Source of the DNA: an uncultured Bacteroidales bacterium
GTDB taxonomy: Bacteria; Bacteroidota; Bacteroidia; Bacteroidales; P3
Reading direction: 5' to 3'
DNA length: 15,009 nt
NCBI GenBank assembly: GCA_947177315.1
Contig: CAMWTX010000020.1
Coordinates: forward strand, 1 to 15,009
Every line of letters begins with the position of its first letter. The first letter of the stretch is position 1. Below are positions 1 to 7,078 of this stretch, piece after piece. The position numbers and the translations under genes are program-made. The notes below the pieces were generated by a model. That model ran no database searches. It saw only the letters and a program-made list of their open reading frames with translations, and was not told where the DNA came from.

Positions 1-1
1 T

Positions 2-727
2 GCCGGTTTGGATGCCGACCGCTTCAACAGCAAGGGCTGGATTCACGACGGGGCAGGGAGTCCTTATGAGTTCAAGATAGGCACTTCCTATGCCGGTGCG
101 TTCCGTATCGACAATACTTCCGTGCCCGGATTGCGTCTGTCTTTGAGCGGCTATGTCGGCAACAGCTTCAACAACACGCTCTACAATCACAGCCATTCCC
201 GTTGGGAAAAGGTGCACGGCACGGTGGGCATCGGAGCTTTCGATTTTGCCTATAACAACCATCATGTCATCGTCAGGGGCAATGTAACCTACGGGCATCT
301 TTCCGATTCCAGAATGATTACGGCCTTCAACGCCAATATGTCGGGTTCTTCGGTGTCGGCGCGTCAACCTGTGGCTTCCGATGCCTTGGCCGCAGGGTGC
401 GAGATTGGCTACGATTTCTTCTCGCTTTCAAGCAACCTGCGCGGAATGGGGCAGAAATTCTTTCTTTTCGGGCGTTACGATTACTACGATTCCATGCTGA
501 AAACCGCCGAGGGCGTGGCACGGAAGACATGGTGCGGACGGCAACGGATATCTGCCGGCATCAATTATATGCCCCTCAAGAACATCGCCATCAAGGCCGA
601 ATATGCCATCGGCATCTTGAATCCCTACACGGTTACAGGCGCCAACGGGGTTTCCGAAACGCGCCGTTACAACAACGAACCTTCTGTTTCGATAGGTATC
701 ACCTATTCGGGATTGTTCGAAAAATAA
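2..727 (+). CDS. Outer-membrane beta-barrel (porin-like) protein, 3' part
   Basis: The frame is open from the first base, so only the C-terminal 241 residues are present and the real start lies outside the window; the TTG at 8 is internal. The protein is a run of alternating hydrophobic/polar strands rich in Tyr, Phe, Gly and Asn, such as FFLFGRYDYYDSM, RISAGINYMPLKNIAIKAEY and EPSVSIGITYSGLF. This is the pattern of a transmembrane beta-barrel ending in an outer-membrane insertion strand. The tail resembles the porin type found in Bacteroidota (OprO/OprP-like), but the substrate cannot be told. Its stop is 28 nt before the imelysin ATG at 756, so it is probably the first or an early gene of the same operon and may supply the outer-membrane component of an iron/haem-related envelope system. 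The barrel call is fairly secure; the role is inferred from neighbours. Confidence 0.7.
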   Translation, partial: AGLDADRFNSKGWIHDGAGSPYEFKIGTSYAGAFRIDNTSVPGLRLSLSGYVGNSFNNTLYNHSHSRWEKVHGTVGIGAFDFAYNNHHVIVRGNVTYGHLSDSRMITAFNANMSGSSVSARQPVASDALAAGCEIGYDFFSLSSNLRGMGQKFFLFGRYDYYDSMLKTAEGVARKTWCGRQRISAGINYMPLKNIAIKAEYAIGILNPYTVTGANGVSETRRYNNEPSVSIGITYSGLFEK

Positions 728-755
728 TATGAGAATAACTAAAAATCAGATAGAA

Positions 756-1982
756 ATGAAACTAAGAACACTGTTTTACATGGTATCGGCCCTCGCCCTT
801 GCAGGGCTTACGGTTTCCTGCAAAGATCCCGACGACCTCACTTGGGAAGAGGAACGCGAGAAAGATTTGAAAGATGTTGCGGAAGTTTATGTAGATAAGA
901 CCGTGGTTCCCACCTATGCGGCCTTGGCGGACAACGCCATGGAACTTGCCTCTATCTGCGCGGAAATCGAAGCCTCCGTGCGCAAGAACGAAAGTACGGA
1001 TGTGGCGGCGGGCGGAACCCTCTGTGCCGAAACGAAACAACTGATGGCCCAAGCCTGCGAGAAATGGTATGCCGCCCGCAAGTATTGGGAGTTGAGCGAA
1101 GCATGGCTGTATGGGGCCGCCGATGATTATTCGATAGATCCGCATATCGATTCATGGCCCTTGGATGCCGTGGAGCTGGAACAGTTGCTTAACGACCCGG
1201 TGCGTATGGAAAAAATGGATGCATCGTATGCCGCCGATTTTCTCGGTTACGGCTTGTTGGGATTCCATGCCGTGGAATACATGATTTTTGATTTGAACGC
1301 CGACAAGAATTCCTTGCAGGGCAGCCCGCGTTCTGCCTCCTACAAACGCATTGAAGAAGCGGTATATCTGGCGGCGGTGGCCGAAGACCTGCGCAATCAA
1401 TGTGTGCGTCTCCATGCCGCATGGGCTGGAATTGACGGTGTAAGCGCCGAACAGCGCGAGATTCTGGAAGAGGCCGAAATGAGTGTCTTTAACTATGGCG
1501 CCAGCATGCGCAATGCGGGCAAGGGTGGTTCAAAATACACCAACTACCTGCAGGTGGCGCAGGAAATACTGACGGGTGCCGCCGACATCGCCGACGAAGT
1601 GGCGAATCAGAAGATAGGCCGTCCCAATACCGGTACGAGCGGCGAAGACCTCAGTTATATCGAATCGCCCTACGCCAAGAACTCCAAGCAGGATTTCTAC
1701 GACAATATCGTAAGTGTCAAGAATGCCTATGAGGGTTATTTCAACGGCGAGCGTGTCGGAAAATCCATCAGCGATTACCTGCGGAGCAAAAACGACAAGC
1801 AGATGAACGAGGCCGACCAGGCCGTGCGCGATGCCATTGCCGCCGCCCTCGCCGCCATTGAGGCTGCGCCCGCGCCCTTTGTGAATTATGCGGGAAGCAA
1901 CAACGAACTGTGGGCGAAGGCCACTGAAGCCTGCAACCGTCTGTCCGATGCGCTGAATGAAGCCGAAACGGTAATCGAATAA
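756..1982 (+). CDS. Imelysin-family (peptidase M75 / IrpA-like) lipoprotein
   Basis: This encodes a 408-residue protein. I chose the ATG at 756 over the in-frame ATG at 729 because 756 gives a clean lipoprotein signal, MKLRTLFYMVSALALAGLTVSC, with the lipidated Cys at residue 22; the earlier start would add nine polar residues in front. The family signature GxHxxE is present as GFHAVEY (G169, H171, E174). The second conserved block, SYIESPYAKNSKQDFYDNI, lies near residue 305. Imelysins (EfeO-M75, IrpA, ICMP types) are helical periplasmic or surface proteins tied to iron or haem handling; peptidase activity is doubtful for the family. The protein is expected to be anchored in the envelope. Its position between a beta-barrel gene and a di-haem oxidoreductase, 10 nt from the latter, matches the known pairing of imelysin with COG3488-type di-haem proteins. 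Family assignment is strong; the ligand is unknown. Confidence 0.9.
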   Translation: MKLRTLFYMVSALALAGLTVSCKDPDDLTWEEEREKDLKDVAEVYVDKTVVPTYAALADNAMELASICAEIEASVRKNESTDVAAGGTLCAETKQLMAQACEKWYAARKYWELSEAWLYGAADDYSIDPHIDSWPLDAVELEQLLNDPVRMEKMDASYAADFLGYGLLGFHAVEYMIFDLNADKNSLQGSPRSASYKRIEEAVYLAAVAEDLRNQCVRLHAAWAGIDGVSAEQREILEEAEMSVFNYGASMRNAGKGGSKYTNYLQVAQEILTGAADIADEVANQKIGRPNTGTSGEDLSYIESPYAKNSKQDFYDNIVSVKNAYEGYFNGERVGKSISDYLRSKNDKQMNEADQAVRDAIAAALAAIEAAPAPFVNYAGSNNELWAKATEACNRLSDALNEAETVIE

Positions 1983-1992
1983 AGCTCCTGCC

Positions 1993-3603
1993 ATGAAAAA
2001 AATAGCTTTATTCGCGGCCTGTGCCCTCTTAATTGCAGGTTGCCAGCCTGACAACAACGGGGCCAAACGACCGCAACCCAAGCCTTTGGGCGAAGAATGG
2101 TATGCCGGCGGTATCTTGGGAACGGCTTTCAACGCTACTTCCGCCGCCTTTGAACAGCCCACCGCCGCAGTATCGAACGCGGGGCTTTCGATGTCTTTCC
2201 TAAACGGGGAGGCTCTGTTTGAAAAGATATTCACGCAGAGTGCCGACGGTACGGCACGCGGAGGATTAGGCCCTCTTTATGTGCGCAATTCCTGCATTTC
2301 GTGCCATCCCGGCTACGGGCATGGAAAGCGGCAGGAAGGCACGTTCAACGCCAACGAAATAGGCAACGGCTATCTGTTGGTGGTTTACGACGACAAGGAC
2401 AACTACATTTCCTCGCTCACCGGAATGCCGCAACACTTTGCCGTAGCGCCTTTCAAGGCACCGGTGGATCCTTCGCAGATACAGATTGCGTGGAAGAACC
2501 ATACCGACGAATGGGGCAACCGCTTTGAGGACGGCGAAACCTACGAGCTCATTTATCCCGCAGTGAGCATTCCGCACTCGGCGTATTATGTGGATTTGAA
2601 GACCACCGACGGCCGCACGCTCTCCGCCGATGAAGTGAACCTCCGTTTGGAATCGACCATCGGCATTTACGGCACGGGCTTGCTGGATGCCATCGACGAT
2701 GCCGACCTCAAGGCCGAATGGGCCAAGCAGGAAAAAGACGGATTCTGCCCGATGAACCCGGCTTTTTTTCAAAACGGAGAATGGGTCAAGCAATATGCCA
2801 ACAACCGCCCCCAAGACGGCGGAACGGGCGAGCAACATCCTTTCCGCTTCACCTACGCCCTGAGCCGCGGGCCGTTGCAGGACGCGGCGGGCAGCAACGC
2901 ATTCTGGAACATCACCAATGTTACGCGCTCCAACCGCCGCTATCATTACATGACCACCGCCTATGCCGAAAAAGCGTCGAAAGATGCGGAGGTTCAGGAA
3001 AAATTCTACGATTATTTCCCTGAATACAAAACGGATGACGGTGTGGAAGCCGATATTTACAACTACCTTACCTCTACCGATTTGCCCGTTGAAGTGAGCG
3101 ACAGTTATTTTACCGACCTCATGGTATGGCACCGCGGTCTGGCGGTTCCCGCCGCCCGCAACTTGGACAACCAAGAAGTGCAGAAGGGCAAGGAACTGTT
3201 TAACCAAATCGGCTGCGCGTACTGCCACCGCCCCACTTGGACTACAGGCGACGACCACTACACCGACCCGAGCGGTTTCTTTACCCAAGGAAACGAACTG
3301 CCGCGTTACCCGCATCAGAAGATATGGCCTTATACCGATATGGTGCAGCACCGGCTGTTTATGGAAAACGATATCCGCACCGGTTGGTGCCGTACCACGC
3401 CGCTTTGGGGACGCGGACTGCATCAGAAGTGCACGGGTTCTTTCGAGGCCGACCGCCTGCACGACTGCCGTGCCCGCAACGTTATCGAGGCGATTATGTG
3501 GCATGGCTCGGCGCAGAGCGATGCCCGCAGGAGCGTTGAACAGTTCCGCGCCCTGAGCAAGAACGACCGCGATGCCATCGTAAAATTCATCGACGCCATC
3601 TAA
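1993..3603 (+). CDS. Di-haem c-type oxidoreductase lipoprotein (DHOR/COG3488 family)
   Basis: This 536-residue protein starts with a lipoprotein signal, MKKIALFAACALLIAGC, with the lipid Cys at 17. Two c-type haem sites are visible: CISCH at C101-H105 in the N-terminal half and CAYCH at C408-H412 in the C-terminal half, the second inside VQKGKELFNQIGCAYCH. The C-terminus (VIEAIMWHGSAQSDAR followed by LSKNDRDAIVKFIDAI) is the closing block of the di-haem oxidoreductase family, once called predicted thiol oxidoreductase. It should sit in the envelope on the periplasmic side and carry out an electron-transfer or peroxidase-like reaction; the substrate is unknown. It follows the imelysin gene by 10 nt and is the last gene of that operon, ending just before a terminator. 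The next gene encodes the cytochrome c assembly factor this protein would need for haem attachment. Confidence 0.9.
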   Translation: MKKIALFAACALLIAGCQPDNNGAKRPQPKPLGEEWYAGGILGTAFNATSAAFEQPTAAVSNAGLSMSFLNGEALFEKIFTQSADGTARGGLGPLYVRNSCISCHPGYGHGKRQEGTFNANEIGNGYLLVVYDDKDNYISSLTGMPQHFAVAPFKAPVDPSQIQIAWKNHTDEWGNRFEDGETYELIYPAVSIPHSAYYVDLKTTDGRTLSADEVNLRLESTIGIYGTGLLDAIDDADLKAEWAKQEKDGFCPMNPAFFQNGEWVKQYANNRPQDGGTGEQHPFRFTYALSRGPLQDAAGSNAFWNITNVTRSNRRYHYMTTAYAEKASKDAEVQEKFYDYFPEYKTDDGVEADIYNYLTSTDLPVEVSDSYFTDLMVWHRGLAVPAARNLDNQEVQKGKELFNQIGCAYCHRPTWTTGDDHYTDPSGFFTQGNELPRYPHQKIWPYTDMVQHRLFMENDIRTGWCRTTPLWGRGLHQKCTGSFEADRLHDCRARNVIEAIMWHGSAQSDARRSVEQFRALSKNDRDAIVKFIDAI

Positions 3604-3624
3604 ACCGGTAAGGTTTTAAAAAGG

Positions 3625-3665
3625 AAAGACTACCTTTGCGACATACCGCCGAAGGTAGTCTTTTT
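3625..3665 (+). terminator. Intrinsic terminator of the imelysin/di-haem operon, with an embedded promoter box
   Basis: A perfect 12-bp stem, AAAGACTACCTT (3625-3636) paired with AAGGTAGTCTTT (3652-3663), encloses a 15-nt loop and runs into a T stretch at 3661-3665. It starts 21 nt after the di-haem gene stop. The left arm also contains the -7 promoter box described separately, so the same bases appear to end one transcript and begin the next. Confidence 0.75.
3631..3638 (+). promoter_or_regulatory. -7 box TACCTTTG for the ResB-CcsA gene
   Basis: TACCTTTG matches the Bacteroidota -7 consensus TAnnTTTG and lies 38 nt before the ATG at 3677, leaving a leader of roughly 30 nt. No clear TTG-like box is seen 19-20 nt upstream, so the call rests on the -7 box alone. 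It lies in the left arm of the terminator stem of the preceding operon. Confidence 0.55.
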
Positions 3666-3676
3666 CATATACTGCA

Positions 3677-5842
3677 ATGATGAAAGTGCTTAAATACGTT
3701 TCTTTCGGACTGTTAGCCGTGCTTACCGCCATTTTGGTGGCCGCCACCGTAGCCGAAAAGATTTACGGAAGTTCCGCCATAAGCCACTACGTTTACGGAG
3801 CGTGGTGGTTTGTGGCTTTATGGGCGGTGGCCGCCTTTTTCTCCGCCTTTTTCATTTGGCGGCGGAAATTATACCGAAAGCCTTTCGTATTTGCGCTGCA
3901 CACCTCATTCTTCTTGATACTGGCCGGAGCGTTGGTTACTTGGATTTTCGGCAAGCAAGGACATCTGCACCTGCGTGCGGACGGCGCGGAAGCAACCTAT
4001 TTCGAAAATGGGGCGGGACAGGCCGAATACCTGCCTTTCTCGGTGCGCTTGGAGGATTTTCATGTGGACTGCTATCCCGGCACGCAAACGCCTATGGATT
4101 ATGTGAGTGAGCTGTTTGTGCGCGCCTCTTGCCGCGACAGTCTTCGCGCCACCGTTTCGATGAACCGTATTCTGCGCTTTAAAGGTTATCGCTTTTACCA
4201 GGCTTCCTACGATGCCGATATGGGAGGTTCCACCTTGGCGGTGAGCCACGACCCTTGGGGCATCGGGATTACCTATGCCGGCTACCTGCTGTTGTTCCTT
4301 TCGATGATGGCTTTCTTTTTCGACTCCAAAAGCGGTTTCAGGGCTTTGCTGAACCACCCGGTTCTGCGCAGAACGCTCTGTGTCGCCGCGCTTCTGCCGG
4401 TGTTCGCCTACGGCAGGGCATCGACCGATGCCGCCCCTCCTGCCATGCCCCAAAACGTGGCGCAAGAATGGGGCAAGCTGCATGTCTATTATAACGGACG
4501 CATCTGCCCGCTATCCACTTTGGCGCACGATTTCTGTCTTAAAGTCACCAAGAAAGACCATTACAAGAACCTCACCGCCGAGCAGGTCCTGTCGGGTTGG
4601 ACGTTCTTCTACGATAGTTGGAAAAACGAACCGATTATCTATATCAAAAGTAAGCAAGACCGCAAGATCTTGGGCTTGGAGGGCAAAACGGCACGGCTCA
4701 CCGACTTTAACGCCGCCCCGCTCAGCCCACGCTCGGAAGAAAGTTTCGCCCTGATCAACATGGTTTCCAACCAAGGGATGTTCCGTATCTTTCCCTACTT
4801 CGATTCCTCGATTCAAGCCATCCGCTGGGCATCGCCCGTTGATCGCCTGCCGGCTTACCTAGGGCAGGACACGGCCATGTTCATACGCCTTTCCTTAAAC
4901 TACCTCAACGAACTGCTGCTGACCCAAAACTACGATGAAGCCGTTTCGCTGCTCCGCAAGATAGGGGTTTGGCAACAACGGCAGGCTGCGGAAGTCTTGC
5001 CTTCGGGAGCGCGTTTCTCCGCCGAAAGATTCTATCATCGGGCAAACCGCCCGCTTGGAGTTGCCGTATGCTTGATGCTTGTAGGGTTCGCGGCCTTTAT
5101 CGGCTACTGTCGGCGCATGGCGGCCCATCGTGCGCCGAACCGTCTGTGGGAACGCCTGTTGGCGGTGCTTCTCTGCTTCGGGTTGGCCTATCTTTCGGTG
5201 ATGTTGGTGGTGCGGGCGTGGGTGTGCGGACACCTGCCCTTTTCGAACGGCTATGAAACCATGCAGATGATCGCCTGGTTCGCCCTGCTTGCCACGCTTC
5301 TTTTCTACCGCAAGGCGGATTTTCTGTTGCCTTTGGGTTTCTTGGTGTCGGGGCTGGCGATGCTGGTGTCGATGATGGGTTCCTCCAATCCGCAGATAAC
5401 GCCGCTTATGCCGGTGCTATCCTCGCCTCTGCTTTCCATTCATGTGATGTTGGTGATGATTTCCTACACCTTGTTCGCCTTTATGATGCTCAACGGCCTG
5501 GCCGGATTGTGGCTAAACTTCCGCCACAAGGAGGCTTCGATGCGGCTTGCAGTTGTGAGCCGTCTCATGCTTTACCCCGCCGTGTTCACCTTGGCGGCGG
5601 GCATCTTCATAGGTGCCATTTGGGCCAATGTTTCTTGGGGACGTTATTGGGGTTGGGATCCCAAGGAAGTATGGGCGTTGATTACGTTCTTGGTCTATGC
5701 TTTCGCCCTCCACGAAAAATCCTTTCCCTCCCTGAACCGTCCCGCCGTCTTTCACGCCTTTTCCGTTATCGCCTTTCTGTGTGTGCTGATAACCTATTTC
5801 GGCGTAAATTTCCTCTTGGGAGGAATGCATGGCTACGTATAA
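3677..5842 (+). CDS. ccsBA: Fused ResB-CcsA cytochrome c biogenesis protein (system II)
   Basis: A 721-residue membrane protein joins both halves of the system II cytochrome c synthase. The N-terminal ResB/CcsB-like part has membrane segments near residues 6-25, 37-58 and 70-92, a periplasmic domain, and another segment near 195-215. A second, long periplasmic stretch follows. The C-terminal CcsA part has many membrane segments and the haem-handling WWD-type motif WGRYWGWDPKEVW (W658, W660, D661, P662). Candidate haem-ligand histidines are H589 (LLSIHVML) and H718 (LLGGMHGY). It should export haem across the inner membrane and attach it to CxxCH motifs. The upstream gene encodes a protein with two such motifs, an obvious client. 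A second ATG at 3680 is an equally possible start. Bacteroidales commonly carry this fusion. The assignment is secure. Confidence 0.93.
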   Translation: MMKVLKYVSFGLLAVLTAILVAATVAEKIYGSSAISHYVYGAWWFVALWAVAAFFSAFFIWRRKLYRKPFVFALHTSFFLILAGALVTWIFGKQGHLHLRADGAEATYFENGAGQAEYLPFSVRLEDFHVDCYPGTQTPMDYVSELFVRASCRDSLRATVSMNRILRFKGYRFYQASYDADMGGSTLAVSHDPWGIGITYAGYLLLFLSMMAFFFDSKSGFRALLNHPVLRRTLCVAALLPVFAYGRASTDAAPPAMPQNVAQEWGKLHVYYNGRICPLSTLAHDFCLKVTKKDHYKNLTAEQVLSGWTFFYDSWKNEPIIYIKSKQDRKILGLEGKTARLTDFNAAPLSPRSEESFALINMVSNQGMFRIFPYFDSSIQAIRWASPVDRLPAYLGQDTAMFIRLSLNYLNELLLTQNYDEAVSLLRKIGVWQQRQAAEVLPSGARFSAERFYHRANRPLGVAVCLMLVGFAAFIGYCRRMAAHRAPNRLWERLLAVLLCFGLAYLSVMLVVRAWVCGHLPFSNGYETMQMIAWFALLATLLFYRKADFLLPLGFLVSGLAMLVSMMGSSNPQITPLMPVLSSPLLSIHVMLVMISYTLFAFMMLNGLAGLWLNFRHKEASMRLAVVSRLMLYPAVFTLAAGIFIGAIWANVSWGRYWGWDPKEVWALITFLVYAFALHEKSFPSLNRPAVFHAFSVIAFLCVLITYFGVNFLLGGMHGYV

Positions 5843-5935
5843 AACCGCCTTTTCGTAAGAACAGCCGTGCGGCAGCGAAGCGCCCCCGCACTAATAAACC
5901 GCCGGAGGCACCGACCGCAACGCCGGGGCGCGTTA

Positions 5936-6009
5936 CGGGCACAGAAACTGCCCGTGAAGGCACATGCAGCAGTTATACCTCCGTATGATAGGTTCGTATA
6001 ATGTGCCTT
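5936..6009 (+). repeat. Hairpin repeat unit, copy A
   Basis: CGGGCA (5936-5941) pairs with TGCCCG (5949-5954). It is followed by AAGGCACAT (5957-5965), which has its reverse complement ATGTGCCTT at 6001-6009. The first 32 bases differ from copy B (6227-6258) at only four positions, and three of these keep base pairing intact. Confidence 0.65.
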
Positions 6010-6131
6010 TCGTGCGAAGCACGCGCTCCGACGGGCGTTGGCCTATGGGGAGATGGGGGTGGCCTCGCGCCAAGATGCATCCACATGCCGTCCGCTGAGG
6101 ACCGCCGTCCGCGCAGGACGCGCCTTTTTTG

Positions 6132-6163
6132 GTTACTTTTTTGGGCAAGAACAAAAAAGTAAC
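6132..6163. repeat. Perfect 12-bp inverted repeat with T/A-rich arms
   Basis: GTTACTTTTTTG (6132-6143) and CAAAAAAGTAAC (6152-6163) are exact reverse complements around an 8-nt loop. The arms are A/T-rich and not followed by a separate T tract, so this is not a standard intrinsic terminator, although some read-out termination on either strand is possible. I infer that it belongs to the repeat-rich intergenic element around it. Confidence 0.6.
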
Positions 6164-6214
6164 AGCCCCTGCGGCGCCAGCCGCAAAAAAGTTCTTCGTA
6201 GATTGGACAGAATA

Positions 6215-6256
6215 ATGTACCTTTAGCGGACACAGGAACTGTCCGTGAAGGTACAT
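6215..6256 (+). repeat. Hairpin repeat unit, copy B, nested inverted repeat
   Basis: The outer arms ATGTACCTT (6215-6223) and AAGGTACAT (6248-6256) are exact reverse complements. Inside them CGGACA (6227-6232) pairs with TGTCCG (6240-6245) around a 7-nt loop. A TACCTTTA promoter-like box (6218-6225) overlaps the left outer arm. The right outer arm can pair alternatively with ATGTACCTT at 6290-6298, in the 4.5S RNA promoter, as the corresponding arm does in copy A. Confidence 0.65.
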
Positions 6257-6269
6257 GCCAATTTTTTTC

Positions 6270-6300
6270 TTCGTAGATTGGATATAAAGATGTACCTTTG
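6270..6300 (+). promoter_or_regulatory. Promoter of the 4.5S RNA gene
   Basis: TACCTTTG at 6293-6300 is a consensus Bacteroidota -7 box, and TTCG at 6270-6273 lies 19 nt upstream in the -33 position. Transcription starting 5-7 nt after the box would begin at about G6306, exactly the first base of the 4.5S RNA terminal stem. The block from 6269 on is nearly identical to one at 6194-6224 and to one upstream of hutI on the minus strand. Confidence 0.75.
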
Positions 6301-6305
6301 TCGCC

Positions 6306-6402
6306 GGGTAAGTCTTACACGACCAGCTCCTTTCTACTCCCCCAGGGCCGGAAGGCAGCAAGGGTACGAAGGTTGTAGCGGTGCGATGTAAGGAGCTTAC
6401 CC
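6306..6402 (+). ncRNA. ffs: Signal recognition particle 4.5S RNA
   Basis: The ends pair as GGGTAAG (6306-6312) with CTTACCC (6396-6402), and a further CTTACA/TGTAAG pairing continues the stem, giving the long hairpin of a small bacterial SRP RNA of about 97 nt. Near the tip it carries GGGCCGGAAGGCAGCAAGGG (about 6345-6364), containing the conserved GGAAG and GCAGCA segments that form the Ffh-binding loop. The RNA and Ffh together target nascent membrane proteins. A consensus promoter lies just upstream and a run of eight T follows the terminal stem, so the gene has its own transcription unit. Confidence 0.93.
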
Positions 6403-6410
6403 TTTTTTTT
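6396..6410 (+). terminator. Terminator of the 4.5S RNA gene
   Basis: The 3' arm of the 4.5S RNA stem (CTTACCC) runs straight into eight T residues at 6403-6410, so the RNA's own terminal helix appears to act as an intrinsic terminator. Confidence 0.7.
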
Positions 6411-6446
6411 ACCCATTTTCGCCTCCGGGCGGTTCGGACGTAAAGA

Positions 6447-7067
6447 ATGATACTGAAAGCCTATAACCAGGAAATCCACAGCAAGCAGATAGACCATATC
6501 GTGCAATGCCTCAGACATGGGGGTATCATCATCTATCCCACCGACACCATTTACGGCATGGGCGTGGGGCTTTCCAACATACGCAGCCTCAACCGGCTCG
6601 CGCAAATCAAATACCGCCGAAAAGAAGACCTCAACTATACGTTGCTCTGCCACGATTTGAGCCATCTCTCACATTATTGCCTGCCTATCTCCAATTCGGT
6701 TTTCCGCCTGATGAAATCGCTTACGCCCGGGCCTTATACGTTTATCCTGAACGCCAATAACGAAGTGCCCAAGCTGTTTCAAGGCAAGAAGAAAACCATC
6801 GGCATCCGCATTCCCGACAACAAAATCGTATGCCAGATTGTAGAAGCCCTGGGCGAACCCTTGTTGAACACCTCGCTCGATACGCAGGACGACCAGACCG
6901 AATACCTCACCGACCCCGAATATATCCATGAAAGGTTCGGCAAGCAGGTGGATCTGGTGATTGACGGCGGCATCGGACAGGTACAGTATTCCACGGTGCT
7001 CGACTGCACGAAAAACGATATAGAAATCATCCGGCAAGGCATCGGCGAAGTGCCACCCTTGAACTAA
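6447..7067 (+). CDS. YciO/TsaC/Sua5-family protein (L-threonylcarbamoyladenylate synthase fold), YciO-like
   Basis: This 206-residue single-domain protein has the YrdC/Sua5 core. GGIIIYPTDTIYGMG (residues 25-39) is the nucleotide-binding start, KYR at 55-57 corresponds to the KxR pair of TsaC, and KTIGIRIPDN is at 116-125. The region corresponding to the TsaC signature STSAN reads NTSLD here, so S143 is kept and the Asn is D145. The middle (LNYTLLCHDLSHLS, FRLMKSLTPGPYTFIL) and the missing C-terminal Sua5 domain resemble E. coli YciO more than TsaC. TsaC/Sua5 make threonylcarbamoyl-AMP for tRNA t6A; the physiological role of YciO is less clear. It lies 11 nt upstream of holA and is probably cotranscribed with it. 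I see no -7 box directly before it, so expression may come by readthrough past the 4.5S RNA. Confidence 0.85.
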   Translation: MILKAYNQEIHSKQIDHIVQCLRHGGIIIYPTDTIYGMGVGLSNIRSLNRLAQIKYRRKEDLNYTLLCHDLSHLSHYCLPISNSVFRLMKSLTPGPYTFILNANNEVPKLFQGKKKTIGIRIPDNKIVCQIVEALGEPLLNTSLDTQDDQTEYLTDPEYIHERFGKQVDLVIDGGIGQVQYSTVLDCTKNDIEIIRQGIGEVPPLN

Positions 7068-7078
7068 ACGCTTACTCC

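Larger units (their letters stand above)
5843..6303. repeat. Non-coding stretch rich in inverted repeats and repeated promoter-like blocks
   Basis: I see no credible gene in these 461 bases; short open frames on both strands have no family features. It holds a long-range inverted repeat (GCGCCCC 5880-5886 with GGGGCGC 5925-5931), two related hairpin units (near 5936-5967 and 6227-6258), a small CGTGC-GAA-GCACG hairpin (6011-6023), a 12-bp palindrome (6132-6163), a GCGGC-GCCA-GCCGC hairpin (6171-6184), and two copies of a promoter block (6192-6224 and 6267-6300). The density of short palindromes suggests a dispersed intergenic repeat rather than a single regulatory site. Whether it recurs elsewhere in the genome cannot be seen here. 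Confidence 0.6.

Noticed and set aside
2266..3504. Long minus-strand open frame (412 codons) opposite the di-haem gene
   Set aside because: The + strand frame has a lipoprotein signal, two CxxCH motifs and family blocks. The antisense frame has none and is a by-product of GC-rich codon use.
6171..6184. GCGGC-GCCA-GCCGC hairpin as a terminator
   Set aside because: On the + strand it is followed by A residues, and on the minus strand the T run precedes the stem, so neither direction gives a stem followed by T.
5936..6300. CRISPR array from the repeated units upstream of the 4.5S RNA
   Set aside because: Only two copies of each unit exist, with very unequal spacing and no cas genes; the pattern fits hairpin or promoter repeats.
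5933..6361. Open frames on the minus strand (up to 142 codons) and a 62-codon frame on the + strand at 6038-6226 across the repeat region and 4.5S RNA
   Set aside because: They run through the 4.5S RNA gene and through palindromes, have repetitive low-complexity translations with no family features, and are explained by the repeated DNA blocks being translated twice.
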